DNA of 47,119 bases from Candidatus Bathyarchaeota archaeon (GTDB lineage Archaea; Thermoproteota; Bathyarchaeia; Bathyarchaeales; SOJC01), in contig CP070649.1 in assembly GCA_020354575.1 (NCBI GenBank), positions 1,699,174 to 1,746,292 of the forward strand, read 5' to 3'. The notes under the pieces are model-generated. The model saw nothing but the letters and a program-made list of their open reading frames with translations, did no database searches and was not told the DNA's origin. Made by a program: the position numbers and the translations under genes. The first letter of the stretch is position 1, and each line of letters starts with the position of its first letter. Shown here in pieces: positions 15,560 to 24,655 of this stretch.

Positions 15560-16564
15560 ATGTCACAGAAAGAGGCAGCGCCAAAGTCCTTTTCAAGAGA
15601 AAACAAGCTTAAAGTGCTTGATTACAATGAAGAGAAGAAGATTTTCAAGGTCAAACATCAAGATAGCAGTAACATTTGCAGCATAGTAGATACATTCGCT
15701 GAAATGTTTGGCATGTGGGCTGGGCGGATCCTGATTACCGCGAAAGATGAACAATGGGCATTAACAGCAGCAAACACAGCTACTGGCTTTGCTTCATCAA
15801 TTATAATGTCTCCTGCTGAAGCTGGGGTAGAAGGATTAGTTTCTCTGAATAACTCCCCCGATGGAAGGTCAGGAGCAATAATCCAGATTTATCACAGAAC
15901 TAGACTAGACTTGAAAAATCAAATGATCCTTAGAATTGGACAATGTGTGATGACTTGCCCCACTACTTCTGCTTACGATGGATTGCCTCGAGTTAAGAGA
16001 AGATTGAAGGTGGGGCGAAGCCTTCGACTTTTTGGGGATGGATTTCAGAAAGAAGACATAATAGGGAATAGGAGAGTTTGGCGGATCCCAGTGATGGAAG
16101 GAGACTTCATTGTTGAGGATAATTTTGGAGCTAAAAGGGCAATTGCTGGAGGAAATTTAATCATAATGACCGGGAGTCCCTCAGTAGGGCTTGAAGCCTC
16201 TAAATTGGCAGTAGAAGCTATCCATAGAAAAGTTAGAGGAGTTGTTATGCCATTTCCCGGCGGTGTTTGTAGATCAGGATCTAAAGCCGGCTCTCTCAAA
16301 TACAAGCTCAAAGCATCTACCAACCATCCTTTCTGTCCAAAGCTCAGAGGATTGGTTAGCGATTCAGAAGTTCCAAATGGAGTACAATCTGTCTACGAGA
16401 TTGTAATTAATGGTCTCAATTTGGAGGTCGTAAAGAAGGCAATAGCTGAGGGCATAGAAGAAGCATCAAAAGTTGCTGGAGTGACCTTGATTTCTGCCGG
16501 AAATTATGGTGGAAAGCTTGGACCCTACCATGCTTATCTTAGAGATGTTCTAGGATTTGAATAA
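15560..16564 (+). CDS. ftr: Formylmethanofuran:tetrahydromethanopterin formyltransferase
   Basis: Ftr moves the formyl group from formylmethanofuran to tetrahydromethanopterin, the second step of the archaeal methyl branch of CO2 fixation or C1 oxidation. Family segments are AANTATGFASSIIMSPAEAG, SPDGRSGAIIQI, RIGQCVMTCPTTSAYDGLP, MEGDFIVEDNFGA, PFPGGV, and the C-terminal SAGNYGGKLGPYHAYL. The product is about 334 aa, with roughly 35 extra residues before the conserved core. ATG at 15560 has GGGG seven bases upstream; ATG at 15530 is also possible. No other C1 gene is adjacent. Ftr is soluble. Confidence 0.93.
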   Translation: MSQKEAAPKSFSRENKLKVLDYNEEKKIFKVKHQDSSNICSIVDTFAEMFGMWAGRILITAKDEQWALTAANTATGFASSIIMSPAEAGVEGLVSLNNSPDGRSGAIIQIYHRTRLDLKNQMILRIGQCVMTCPTTSAYDGLPRVKRRLKVGRSLRLFGDGFQKEDIIGNRRVWRIPVMEGDFIVEDNFGAKRAIAGGNLIIMTGSPSVGLEASKLAVEAIHRKVRGVVMPFPGGVCRSGSKAGSLKYKLKASTNHPFCPKLRGLVSDSEVPNGVQSVYEIVINGLNLEVVKKAIAEGIEEASKVAGVTLISAGNYGGKLGPYHAYLRDVLGFE

Positions 16565-16595
16565 ATCAACATCTCCTCAATCTATTTCCAATGGT

Positions 16596-17657
16596 CTAGG
16601 TATCTAACACGATATATTCTCTGCCTTTTCCATCAGGTGATCCTACTAAAAGTCTATCATATATTCTGCCTTTTCTGCTGTCTATTATCCGCTCAAGTTT
16701 GCCTTTTGCTTTAATATTTTCACCTTTTTTTGCCAAACTGTCATAAAGTCCTTCGTAAGAAACCACTTCTTCAATGTTTGCTTCAATCTCCTCATCGACT
16801 ACAACATCCTGAACTCTGTAGATTGCTGGAAGAAAAATGCTATCAACATTATCAACAACTTCTGCTTTTATGGTTACAAATTTGATTGGGTTGGAAATTT
16901 TGTCACCATATTTCTCTGTAAGTTCGTCTTCCTTCTTAATTGGATGGATCGAGAAGGCTGTATTTTCAAAGAGACCAATATTCCATTTTCGCTCATAAAT
17001 TTGCGCAGCTTCAGTAAGGCTAATTGGGTGTTTTTTCGTTTTTTCTCGAATCCATATCTCCTGTTTTTCTTCTTGAAAGCGTCTGATGCTAAAGTCATTT
17101 GATGAGACCGCTTCGGTAAGAGTCTCTTTAATTCTAAAACCATTTTTAGCTCCATATACTGTGATGTCAATATCAGAAAACATTGGATTGTGAATGTTAA
17201 GTAGAATAGATCCTGTAACACCAAATTTTGAAACTGGAATGGCACTTAATTCTGATAGGCAGGACACAAATTGAACCACTTTTTTTTGCAGAGGGTCAAG
17301 GGCCTGGTTTTCGAATAGTTTATCCAACTTTTTTTCAGGCTTGAGGTGTTCAACCAGATAATCTTTTGGTACTGCAGTCATCAAGATATTATAGACATGC
17401 GAGAAGAAGATGTATTGAGGATAATCATTCTTCAATAGCTCAAATGTCTTCAGGAGACTAGGAATAGTGTACGTTGGCATTGCCCGTTTGAATCGCGTTG
17501 TTTCGTTTCTCCATTTCCCTTTAGTATCTGGCAGGTATCTTAGATAGCTAATGACTCGATCATCTGGATGATATGGACCCACGACGCAGAAGAAAAGTCC
17601 TTCTTTAGTTCGTAAAAAATCACGATCTCTGAAATCCCGATGACTCACATTGTTCAC
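16596..17657 (-). CDS. Predicted nucleotidyltransferase (COG2413-like), paralog 2
   Basis: The core GVTGSILLNI followed by SDIDITVYG is the GS...DxD signature of the polymerase-beta nucleotidyltransferase superfamily, near residues 165-185. A well conserved N-terminal block (GPYHPDDRVISYLRYLPD) and a C-terminal block rich in strands (VDEEIEANIEEVVSYEGLY, IKAKGKLERI) flank it. It is homologous over its whole length to the gene just upstream, which it overlaps by four bases, so the two are translationally coupled. The substrate (tRNA, protein or antibiotic) is unknown. The paralogs keep both metal-binding aspartates, so both may be active. Confidence 0.78.
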   Translation of the reverse strand: MNNVSHRDFRDRDFLRTKEGLFFCVVGPYHPDDRVISYLRYLPDTKGKWRNETTRFKRAMPTYTIPSLLKTFELLKNDYPQYIFFSHVYNILMTAVPKDYLVEHLKPEKKLDKLFENQALDPLQKKVVQFVSCLSELSAIPVSKFGVTGSILLNIHNPMFSDIDITVYGAKNGFRIKETLTEAVSSNDFSIRRFQEEKQEIWIREKTKKHPISLTEAAQIYERKWNIGLFENTAFSIHPIKKEDELTEKYGDKISNPIKFVTIKAEVVDNVDSIFLPAIYRVQDVVVDEEIEANIEEVVSYEGLYDSLAKKGENIKAKGKLERIIDSRKGRIYDRLLVGSPDGKGREYIVLDT

Positions 17658-18685
17658 CTTTCTAAGACCATGAAATCTGAAGCTTGCCCTCCTAGAATAA
17701 GCCTGAAAATTGGTGTCTTGATCTTTCCTTGCACTTTTTCAACCTTGCCTTGTGCAATGACAGACTCTCCTTCTCTTGCCTGTTCACAGAATCTACCTCT
17801 AAAGGATACAATTTCCTTCACTGCTGTTCCATGTGCTCCTTCAAGCAATTTTACATTATCAATAGGATATCGACAAGGTGTGAATATCGCTTCAGAGTCG
17901 TCCAGAACAGTTGCTGAGATTTTAGCATAACCGACTCTCTGATAATTATAGTCACCATATTCTTGGACGGTTTCATTCAAACTCTTTATACAGCGAATAT
18001 AGAACTCGCGTTGTCCGAACCTACCTTGTAAAACCTTTCTACTTTCGGTTTTGATGAATAGATCCGAAGGCATTGTTGTGTCTTGAGATCGATAATAGCA
18101 AAGGGCTCTTAGCTCTTCTTCTGTATGCCTCTTTACTTCGCTTTTCTCGTTATTCATTGCAGATCTAAGTGTTGCATGAAGTTTGAAGCAATTTTTTTCT
18201 CCATAGACCACTGGATCAATATCCGATTTAGGAGTATGCAAACGAACTAAAAGAGAGCCTGAAATTCCCAGTTTATCCCAAGGGATATTCGAAATATTTT
18301 GTATATACTCGATTAGGCTTAATGCCTTTTTCTCCATTTCATCTAATTGACTGCTAGTGCGGAGTTCTCGTAAACGGTTTGATGGCCTATAAATAGCTTG
18401 TATGTCTTTCTTTGGAACCTCACAAAGATTCATTCCAAAAACAGGGTCGAAGATTAGATAACGGGGCAATCTTTCTTCCAGGAATTTGTAGCGTTCTAAA
18501 AGCGGGTAGATTTTCTTGTAGCTTGTTCCATCTAATTCGCGGTCTCCATGAGAGTCTGGAATGAAGCGAGGGAATGCGACTATTCTATTTGGAGGATGGA
18601 TAAATCCCTTAACATCAAAAATTATCTTGTTGTTGTCTTTAATGTAGTCGCCTTCCCCACATTTTAATGAATGCATGCATTTCAT
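17654..18685 (-). CDS. Predicted nucleotidyltransferase (COG2413-like), paralog 1
   Basis: This protein shares the nucleotidyltransferase signature, here GISGSLLVRLHTPKSDIDPVVYG, and the N-terminal block IHPPNRIVAFPRFIPD with its downstream neighbour. ATG at 18685 is preceded by GGAAGGAAG. The N-terminal codons overlap a near-perfect palindrome around ATGCATGCAT at 18671-18680, which could bind a regulator or fold in the RNA. The pair follows a winged-helix gene on the same strand, a layout that might mean a regulated enzyme pair. No toxin-antitoxin claim is supported. Confidence 0.78.
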   Translation of the reverse strand: MKCMHSLKCGEGDYIKDNNKIIFDVKGFIHPPNRIVAFPRFIPDSHGDRELDGTSYKKIYPLLERYKFLEERLPRYLIFDPVFGMNLCEVPKKDIQAIYRPSNRLRELRTSSQLDEMEKKALSLIEYIQNISNIPWDKLGISGSLLVRLHTPKSDIDPVVYGEKNCFKLHATLRSAMNNEKSEVKRHTEEELRALCYYRSQDTTMPSDLFIKTESRKVLQGRFGQREFYIRCIKSLNETVQEYGDYNYQRVGYAKISATVLDDSEAIFTPCRYPIDNVKLLEGAHGTAVKEIVSFRGRFCEQAREGESVIAQGKVEKVQGKIKTPIFRLILGGQASDFMVLER

Positions 18686-18732
18686 TAACTTCCTTCCATC
18701 AGCTCAAGCTTTTCTTTATGTGTATAACAGAT

Positions 18733-19206
18733 TCAAACTCCAATTTCCTCGTTAAAAATCCTTGCCAGCTCCTCTTTTCTGATACCAAGATCATCAGCAA
18801 GCTTTCTTATCCATCTTAGATACGATGTGAATGCGGTGTTAACGATTCCAACTTTCTCATTTTTAGTTAGGCTTTTTTCTTCTAGAAGAAGAATTGCAAA
18901 CCACCTTCCAAAGTCAGATAACAAGTAATACTTCAGCCATACTGCGCGCGTTTTAATGGTTGATTTTTCCATATGCTCTTCCAATATTCCAAGTTCTGTT
19001 AGAGCCTGTAATCGTTCTATAATTGTTTTGTTAGAATAAGGTAACTTGCTGATTAAATCCCTTTGGTAGATCTTTTCGGTGATGCCTTTGTCGATCGAGA
19101 AGGTCAAGATATCGATTGGTACTCTGGAACCAAAAATGGCTCGTAAGACTTTTTGCTTTCGGCTTCTAGGCAAGAAAATTATATATGGATACAGAGTTTC
19201 TGTCAT
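18733..19206 (-). CDS. Winged-helix transcription regulator
   Basis: A 157-aa soluble protein with a winged-helix domain at residues 20-80: PIDILTFSI, then KIYQRDLISKLPYSNKTIIE as the helix-turn-helix, then LTELGILEEH as the start of the wing. A helical C-terminal part (FGRWFAILLLEEKSL to the end) probably dimerises. The gene sits between the nucleotidyltransferase pair and a divergent transporter. A perfect 12-bp palindrome lies 49 bp upstream and could be its operator. Confidence 0.7.
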   Translation of the reverse strand: MTETLYPYIIFLPRSRKQKVLRAIFGSRVPIDILTFSIDKGITEKIYQRDLISKLPYSNKTIIERLQALTELGILEEHMEKSTIKTRAVWLKYYLLSDFGRWFAILLLEEKSLTKNEKVGIVNTAFTSYLRWIRKLADDLGIRKEELARIFNEEIGV

Positions 19207-19254
19207 GGATCATCGATGTTAATACTCTATCATGAAAAAGCTTAATAATGTTAT

Positions 19255-19266
19255 GTAAATATTTAC
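19255..19266. promoter_or_regulatory. Palindromic candidate operator GTAAATATTTAC
   Basis: A perfect 12-bp palindrome sits in the 73-bp gap between the divergent regulator (start 19206) and transporter (start 19280). Its AT-rich core can also serve as a TATA box for the transporter, about 20 bp before the start codon. That would allow the regulator to block both promoters. Confidence 0.45.
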
Positions 19267-19279
19267 ACTCGATTTCAAA

Positions 19280-20458
19280 TTGGAACACTTATCTTCAAGA
19301 GAAGTAGCTTTGATCGCTGTCTTTTCAGGGCTGTATTACGTCTTATCGTATCTGCCGGGGATAAGAGCTGTAGGCGTAACAAGCGTTACAATCAATATTG
19401 AAGCGTTCATGGCCTCAATATTTGGTATAGTATTGGGACCTTTTCTTGGAGCAATAACCGCCTTCGCAGGGGCAATGATGGCTTGGGGGCTTCCACCTGG
19501 GTCACCGACAGCGTCTAGTGCAGTCTTTATTCCAGCTCCAGTCATAAATGCCTTCATAGTTGGACTAATTTTTACAAAACGGTGGAGAGTAGCATTTATT
19601 TCTCTTCTTGCAACCATAGTAGTGTTCTGGTTTCTCCCTCCAGCGTTACCTTGGGATCAGTATTCACATGTTGGCTTCTGGGTCATGTGGGATAAAATTC
19701 TAGCCTTAATACTGATAATCCCTGTAGTTTTTCTCATCAGCAAAACTAGGAAAAGAATAGAAAAAGTCCCTGAAAGAGCTGACGTGATGAAGAAAAGGAC
19801 GCTGAATTACATAACCATTTTCCCAGTTATCGCCTCTCTTTTAATCATTATCAATACAATGCTGATAATATTAGAAGGAAACGTGCTGAAGTATCAGATT
19901 TCCATTTTCAACACAGTATTGAATTTCCAATTTGGTATTGAAGATATACTGCTAGCGACGACTTCTTTTAGCTACCTCTGGTTGGTTATCGGGATAGGTA
20001 TTCTAGTTTGTGCTGCACTACTCCACCTGAAACCCGAGAAGCTGATGCTATGGAATATCTTGATTTTCCTGTTTTCTTGCTCTAGCGTCATTGTTGGTGG
20101 AGGGTTCATAGTCGGTTTATTCCTTGGAGTGTTCAGCGGGATAATCGGAACCTTGAAAAGGAGATTTACAATTTCGAGAATCGCTAGTGTGCAGATTCTT
20201 CTGTTTTTCTTATTGGCTTTTATTGGAAATGAGGCCGATAACGCATTGGGTGCTGATATATTTGCAGTACCTCTTGTTTATAATGGAATTTTTGGTTTCT
20301 CAACAGATGTTGTTCGTGGATTTTTTCTCATTGCCCCCTTTTTCTATCCTGCGATAAGAATAGTTCAAGCTATAATCACGACGCTAATTGCTGTACCTCT
20401 TATGAGAAATCTAAATGCTGCTGGACTGGGTTTAGCAAAAGAATCTAGAAACGAGTAG
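19280..20458 (+). CDS. ECF-type transporter substrate-binding membrane protein, double-length
   Basis: This 392-aa polytopic protein has an N-terminal ECF S-component-like half: LIAVFSGLYYVLSYLPG, then EAFMASIFGIVLGPFLGAIT and AFAGAMMAWGLPPGS. A second hydrophobic half ends in YPAIRIVQAIITTLIAVPLM, a segment also typical of S components. It may therefore be a tandem or fused S component. About ten membrane helices are visible. The substrate is unknown and no ATPase is adjacent. The TTG start follows a palindromic TATA-like site at 19255, so the message may be leaderless. Confidence 0.7.
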   Translation: MEHLSSREVALIAVFSGLYYVLSYLPGIRAVGVTSVTINIEAFMASIFGIVLGPFLGAITAFAGAMMAWGLPPGSPTASSAVFIPAPVINAFIVGLIFTKRWRVAFISLLATIVVFWFLPPALPWDQYSHVGFWVMWDKILALILIIPVVFLISKTRKRIEKVPERADVMKKRTLNYITIFPVIASLLIIINTMLIILEGNVLKYQISIFNTVLNFQFGIEDILLATTSFSYLWLVIGIGILVCAALLHLKPEKLMLWNILIFLFSCSSVIVGGGFIVGLFLGVFSGIIGTLKRRFTISRIASVQILLFFLLAFIGNEADNALGADIFAVPLVYNGIFGFSTDVVRGFFLIAPFFYPAIRIVQAIITTLIAVPLMRNLNAAGLGLAKESRNE

Positions 20459-20604
20459 AGATATACAAAGCTCTTATCCGAGCAGGGACCCTCAACAATC
20501 TTTATTAAGGCATCTCGATCTTTCTGCTTAAACTAAATGAATTCATTTGAAAGCACACAATGCTAATAAAACACAGGAATTATTTTTCCTAAGGGTCTGT
20601 TTGA

Positions 20605-21558
20605 TTGCTCCATAAAGAGCAAGTTATTAAGCATATTTCAAATAGTTTTCAACTGGCTATTCTCCTAGAAGTTAGCGCTCCAAAACCTGGAAATATCACT
20701 AGAACAGCTAATTTTAGGAACACGCGTTATGAGCATTTCTTAGCTTCAGCTGTTGCTGTTGAGCCTGGTTTGGCTATTGCTGCCAAGCGAGGTATTATGG
20801 TCTATGAAAAAGTAATAGGATTAAACGAACTTTTCCTTGGAGAAGTGATGAGAGATTCGGTCATGAATATCATGTCTTGGCAGCATGGGGGCAACACGCT
20901 CCTAGGTTCCGTGCTTTTGTTATTCCCCCTTGCAGCAGCCGCAGGAATGACACTCTCTGAGAAAGAGAAATTCTCGATTCAGCAGCTAAGAAAAAACCTC
21001 CGGTCAATCGTTAGATCAACAACCTCTGTGGATGCTGTTGCGGTCTATGAAACAATCGAAATTTTCAAACCTAGTGGCTTAGCAGGCAAGGCGCCAATTC
21101 TAGATGTGACCGATCCAGAATCCAAAAATAAGATCTTGAAAGATAACGTGTCCCTCTTTGAGATTTTCAAAATTTCAGCATCTTATGATGCTATCTCTAG
21201 AGAATGGGTGGAGAATTATCCAATCACCTTCGAATTAGGACTGCCTTACTTTAACAAGCAGCTTAGTGAAACAGGAAACCTAAATATCGCAATCACCCAC
21301 ACTTTTCTCAAAGTCCTGTCTCTTGTCCCTGACACTCTAATTGCCAGGAAAGCTAATTTAAAGAAAGCTCAGGAAGTCTCTGATGAAGCAAAGAAAATAT
21401 TGAATTTAGGAGGTTTGACAACTAGTATAGGTAGAGAAGAGCTCTCTAAATTCGATAATGATCTCCGTAGTCAAAACAACCGGTATAACCCGGGAACAAC
21501 AGCTGATATTATTGCTGCTATTATAGCCCTCACTATCTTGGATGGTTATCGTCCATAA
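20605..21558 (+). CDS. CitG/MdcB-like triphosphoribosyl-dephospho-CoA synthase family protein
   Basis: COG1767 family. Conserved features are EVSAPKPGNITR near residue 25, FLASAVAVEPGLAIAA, and WQHGGNTLLGSVLLLFPLAAAAG. In bacteria CitG makes the prosthetic group of citrate lyase from dephospho-CoA and ATP. The archaeal members are far more widespread than citrate lyase, so this function should not be assumed. At 317 aa it has family length. It is preceded by a TTG start with AAGGG upstream. No citrate or malonate decarboxylase genes are present here. Confidence 0.82.
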   Translation: MLHKEQVIKHISNSFQLAILLEVSAPKPGNITRTANFRNTRYEHFLASAVAVEPGLAIAAKRGIMVYEKVIGLNELFLGEVMRDSVMNIMSWQHGGNTLLGSVLLLFPLAAAAGMTLSEKEKFSIQQLRKNLRSIVRSTTSVDAVAVYETIEIFKPSGLAGKAPILDVTDPESKNKILKDNVSLFEIFKISASYDAISREWVENYPITFELGLPYFNKQLSETGNLNIAITHTFLKVLSLVPDTLIARKANLKKAQEVSDEAKKILNLGGLTTSIGREELSKFDNDLRSQNNRYNPGTTADIIAAIIALTILDGYRP

Positions 21559-21767
21559 TGCATTCATATCTCATTAAATATGCATGTATCTAAGGAAGAA
21601 TATTGATAAAAGAACTATGGAAAGATAAAAAATCTGGCTTAAAGAGGCTTTTCGGGACTTGAAGACATTTGCTGAAGGGAGAAAGGAGGTTCCATCTTAC
21701 TATTAAATAAGTAAGGTGCAAATTTCTTCAAAATCATTCCGACGCCTCCTAAAAGCCATTTTTCAGA

Positions 21768-22937
21768 CTATAGTGCCTTAAATGCATCAAACCATTTTGC
21801 ATACGATGCAACCATATCAAGGGATACGCTTGGTTTTCGATCTTCAAGTATCTGCCGAAAATCACTCATTTTTACAGGTCTAGGTTTAGCTTGTTGATCA
21901 TGTGCTTTCCCAGACTCGAAAAATTCACCAATGACTCGTAAATAGGCTGATTGACAACAATCTTTTATGTCACTTCCGGAAAACCCTTCTGAGAGTCTTC
22001 CCAATTCATGAAGGCTCATGTGTGGATCCAGGTTCAAATCGGTTGTGTAGAGCTTGAACATCTGCAATCTTGAGTGATGATCGGGCAATGGTACAATGAT
22101 TCTCTTTTGAAACCTTCGAATAAATGGCCAGTCTAAATCCCAGGGTCTGTTAGTAGCGCCAATAACATAGGCGTGAAGCCTCTTACCTTTATCTATAATT
22201 CCATCCATTTCTTTGAGAAATTGGTTCCTAACACGAACTTCGCCACCGACTTCGCTTGAATGTCGTCCCATTAACGAGTCTAATTCGTCAATGAACACTA
22301 TCGCAGGTTTTCCATTATTTGCAGACTTTCGAGCTGATGTAAAAAGCCGGGCTACGTTTTTCTCAGCTTCACCTAACCACTTAGACATTATTGAAGCAGC
22401 ATCCACAGATATAAAATTCGCATCAATTTCTGTGGCCACGGCTGCAGCTATTAGAGTTTTTCCACACCCTGGTGGTCCAAAGAGTAGAATCCCTCTAGGC
22501 CATCCCAGAGGGAAAAGGTCTGGTCTTTGAACTGGGTAGACAATTGCTTCTTTGATCGCTTTTTTTGCTGGTTCCAAGCCAACTACTTCAGGCCATTTCA
22601 CATTGGGCTTTTCTTGCATGATCAGCTCGTCATAGCTTGCTTTTCCACCTTCTGTAGGTGCTGTAGCTTCCGCGGGTCTTCCACTTATATCGGGTTTCAG
22701 TGGCATTCCGCCTTGTAATATTTTGACCCTTTCTTGATACGCCATAGCGCGTTGTATATAGACTTTGTTTAGTCCATAATCAGGGTACAAGTGAACGATT
22801 CTTAGAAGAGTTTCTATAGACTTTTGATACATTGTAATAGCCATTCCCTTTGACCCTTGATTATCAAGTCTTATTGCTTCGGACGCGTAGTTTGTAGCAG
22901 CTTTTTCCAATTCTTGAGAAGCACTCATTTCTATCAC
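21768..22937 (-). CDS. cdvC: CdvC, Vps4-like AAA+ ATPase with MIT domain
   Basis: CdvC disassembles ESCRT-III filaments during archaeal division. Residues 1-75 are an MIT domain (LEKAATNYASEAIRLDNQG, TLLRIVHLYPD). The AAA+ module follows: Walker A GPPGCGKT at 154-161, Walker B IVFIDELD at 213-220, and the second-region-of-homology arginines in WPFIRRFQKR. The start is GTG at 22937, overlapping the cdvB stop by four bases, or ATG at 22928. It is the last gene of a four-gene operon. All catalytic motifs are present, so it should be active. Confidence 0.93.
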   Translation of the reverse strand: MIEMSASQELEKAATNYASEAIRLDNQGSKGMAITMYQKSIETLLRIVHLYPDYGLNKVYIQRAMAYQERVKILQGGMPLKPDISGRPAEATAPTEGGKASYDELIMQEKPNVKWPEVVGLEPAKKAIKEAIVYPVQRPDLFPLGWPRGILLFGPPGCGKTLIAAAVATEIDANFISVDAASIMSKWLGEAEKNVARLFTSARKSANNGKPAIVFIDELDSLMGRHSSEVGGEVRVRNQFLKEMDGIIDKGKRLHAYVIGATNRPWDLDWPFIRRFQKRIIVPLPDHHSRLQMFKLYTTDLNLDPHMSLHELGRLSEGFSGSDIKDCCQSAYLRVIGEFFESGKAHDQQAKPRPVKMSDFRQILEDRKPSVSLDMVASYAKWFDAFKAL

Positions 22938-23812
22938 ATTTCAAGTATTATTTTTCCTTTGGCATCAAGGTTTTCTAATGTTGTTTTCACTTCCTCAGGA
23001 GGAATCTCCAAGCTTAGGGCACATTCAGAGATGTCTATCGGCCCTTTGCACTGTTTTATATATTCCAATAGCTTGTCTTCAAGAGATTGAGCATGTTGTA
23101 TTCTTAGAGAGATGCTTTGCATTTTCAAGTCCTTTATCGAAAGAAAAGCATTGGAGGTTTCTTTCTCCTCTCCAGTGGATTCAGGACACCCTGCAACCAA
23201 TGCAACCATTTCTTTGATATGCTCTGGTTGTTGGGTTTCCTGCAATATTTCCGAGACGGGCGGTTCAGGCAATTGATCATTTAATTTTTGCTCTAGAATA
23301 GCGTTAACTTCATTGATAATATCTTGTGCACCTGGAGTTTTCAGGTTTGTTTGTATGATTTTTGGAGGTTCAGAAGATAACTTTGTGACCGTAAGTGTTT
23401 CTTGTATACTACTGTTTACTCTGTCTAGTTCAGAAGCGACGTCAGGCATTATATTGACTAAGTTGGTTGTGACATTTTTAAGAGCATTAAGCGCTGGCTT
23501 GAGGTCGACCATTATTGTGCTAAGTTCCTTGATAGTCTCCAATCGAAGGACAATGCGTTCTATGGCAATTTGAGTCTGCAATAGAAGCTTTATGAGCTTT
23601 CTTACCTCTGCCAGCTCGTTTGCACACATTGTAGCACGTGCATTATTATTTTTTTGCAGCGCGAAAGTACAAGCTCGGAAGAGGGTCTTGTCTCTTTCAC
23701 GGAGTCTTATATGAACCTGTTCTAGCTTAGAATGTTGAATTTTTAATTTTCGGATTGACTTCACGATAATATCTTCGAGGGGTGGAGGTTGTGATCGAAG
23801 GAAATTCCGAAT
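22934..23812 (-). CDS. cdvB: CdvB, ESCRT-III-like protein with C-terminal winged helix; probable ATT start
   Basis: CdvB forms the division filament and is recruited by CdvA through its winged helix. The ESCRT-III helices run from KLKIQHSKLEQVHIRLRERD to about residue 140. A MIM2-like proline motif, QLPEPPVSEIL, should bind the CdvC MIT domain. The last 60 residues form a winged helix (ISECALSLEIPPEEVKTTLE). The first standard start is GTG at 23764, but the frame before it encodes RNFLRSQPPPLEDIIVKSI, which lines up with the paralog's KDALRPPGPLKPRLDMAI. The only plausible earlier start is ATT at 23812, six bases after a perfect GGAGGG at 23819-23824. Confidence 0.9.
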   Translation of the reverse strand: MRNFLRSQPPPLEDIIVKSIRKLKIQHSKLEQVHIRLRERDKTLFRACTFALQKNNNARATMCANELAEVRKLIKLLLQTQIAIERIVLRLETIKELSTIMVDLKPALNALKNVTTNLVNIMPDVASELDRVNSSIQETLTVTKLSSEPPKIIQTNLKTPGAQDIINEVNAILEQKLNDQLPEPPVSEILQETQQPEHIKEMVALVAGCPESTGEEKETSNAFLSIKDLKMQSISLRIQHAQSLEDKLLEYIKQCKGPIDISECALSLEIPPEEVKTTLENLDAKGKIILEM

Positions 23813-23841
23813 TTTTGACCCTCCGCCCGTCTTTTCGGTTT

Positions 23842-24630
23842 TTAGGAACTTTGTTCTTCTGCGTTTTTTACGTATACAACGACAGGGCTTTCGCCTGAAG
23901 GCTGAGGTGATTCTGGGGGCTCTGGCAGGGTGGTGTCTAGCGACTCATTGCTTGGTGGAAGCACTGTTTCCTCCACTTCTTCCTCTACTTTTTGCTCAAT
24001 CATTTCGTCAGCTGTTTCGCTTTGGCTTTCGCCTAGAATCAGATTCGATAATTTTTTTCTCAGTGCTTCAAAGGTGTTCTTCTCTGAGTTGATTCGTTTC
24101 AGTCCTTCCTTCACTATCTCTACTGCAGTTTGATAAGATTCCTCGTCGATTTGCCCTATCTCCTTTTCGATTTCCAAATTGATCAAAGCTGAATTGAGCG
24201 CCTTCACTCGTTTGGTGCATTCATCAACTTCACTCTCAACTTCAGCTATTGTGCTTTCTGCTTCTGCTTTCAGCTGACTCAGTGCACCTTCAAAGCTGGA
24301 ATACAAGTCTCCATACATCTCTTCAGGGATTTTCTTTTTATCATTTAAATCTTTTATAGCCTGAGTTTTCCGCCAAAGGAGTGGTATCTGGTTGCAGAAA
24401 TTGTCGGCTTGCATCTTTAATGTAGAGAATAGCATTATTTCTTCATTCTCGGTCTTGATCTGATCGCTTGAGTATTGTTTGATGTGGCCGTCTCCATGTT
24501 CTATGAATACTCCGTCTACTCGCCCTCCTGGAGTCACTAGAAACGAAGCTATAGTACCAACTACATGACCATATTCGTCTTTGATCGGTTTACCTAGATG
24601 ACTAAAAAGATTGGATGTTGATTCAAACAT
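23842..24630 (-). CDS. cdvA: CdvA, PRC-barrel/coiled-coil division protein
   Basis: CdvA binds membrane and recruits CdvB. Residues 1-70 look like a PRC-barrel (GKPIKDEYGHVVGTIASFLV). Residues 95-195 are a long coiled coil rich in Glu and Lys. An acidic, proline-rich linker follows, and the C-terminus SPVVVYVKNAEE resembles the short ESCRT-III-binding peptide that pairs with the CdvB winged helix. ATG at 24630 has GGTGAT upstream. It lies between the two ESCRT-III genes, 25 bp after the first. Confidence 0.88.
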   Translation of the reverse strand: MFESTSNLFSHLGKPIKDEYGHVVGTIASFLVTPGGRVDGVFIEHGDGHIKQYSSDQIKTENEEIMLFSTLKMQADNFCNQIPLLWRKTQAIKDLNDKKKIPEEMYGDLYSSFEGALSQLKAEAESTIAEVESEVDECTKRVKALNSALINLEIEKEIGQIDEESYQTAVEIVKEGLKRINSEKNTFEALRKKLSNLILGESQSETADEMIEQKVEEEVEETVLPPSNESLDTTLPEPPESPQPSGESPVVVYVKNAEEQSS

Positions 24631-24655
24631 AGTAAATCACCAGTTCTCTACGTGC

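Noticed and set aside
15540-15560. GGGGTTCGAATA resembling a tRNA T-loop
   Set aside because: No acceptor stem, anticodon arm or matching 5' part nearby; it is the leader of ftr.
16596-18685. MNT/HEPN-type toxin-antitoxin module
   Set aside because: Both proteins are nucleotidyltransferase paralogs over 340 aa and no HEPN partner is seen.
20605-21558. Citrate lyase prosthetic-group pathway
   Set aside because: Only the CitG-like family member is present, with no lyase or ACP subunit, so the pathway cannot be claimed.
21559-21767. Possible small gene between citG-like and cdvC
   Set aside because: Only an 18-codon frame and a 25-codon startless frame (KEAFRDLKTFAEGRKEVPSY) are present; not enough to call a gene.
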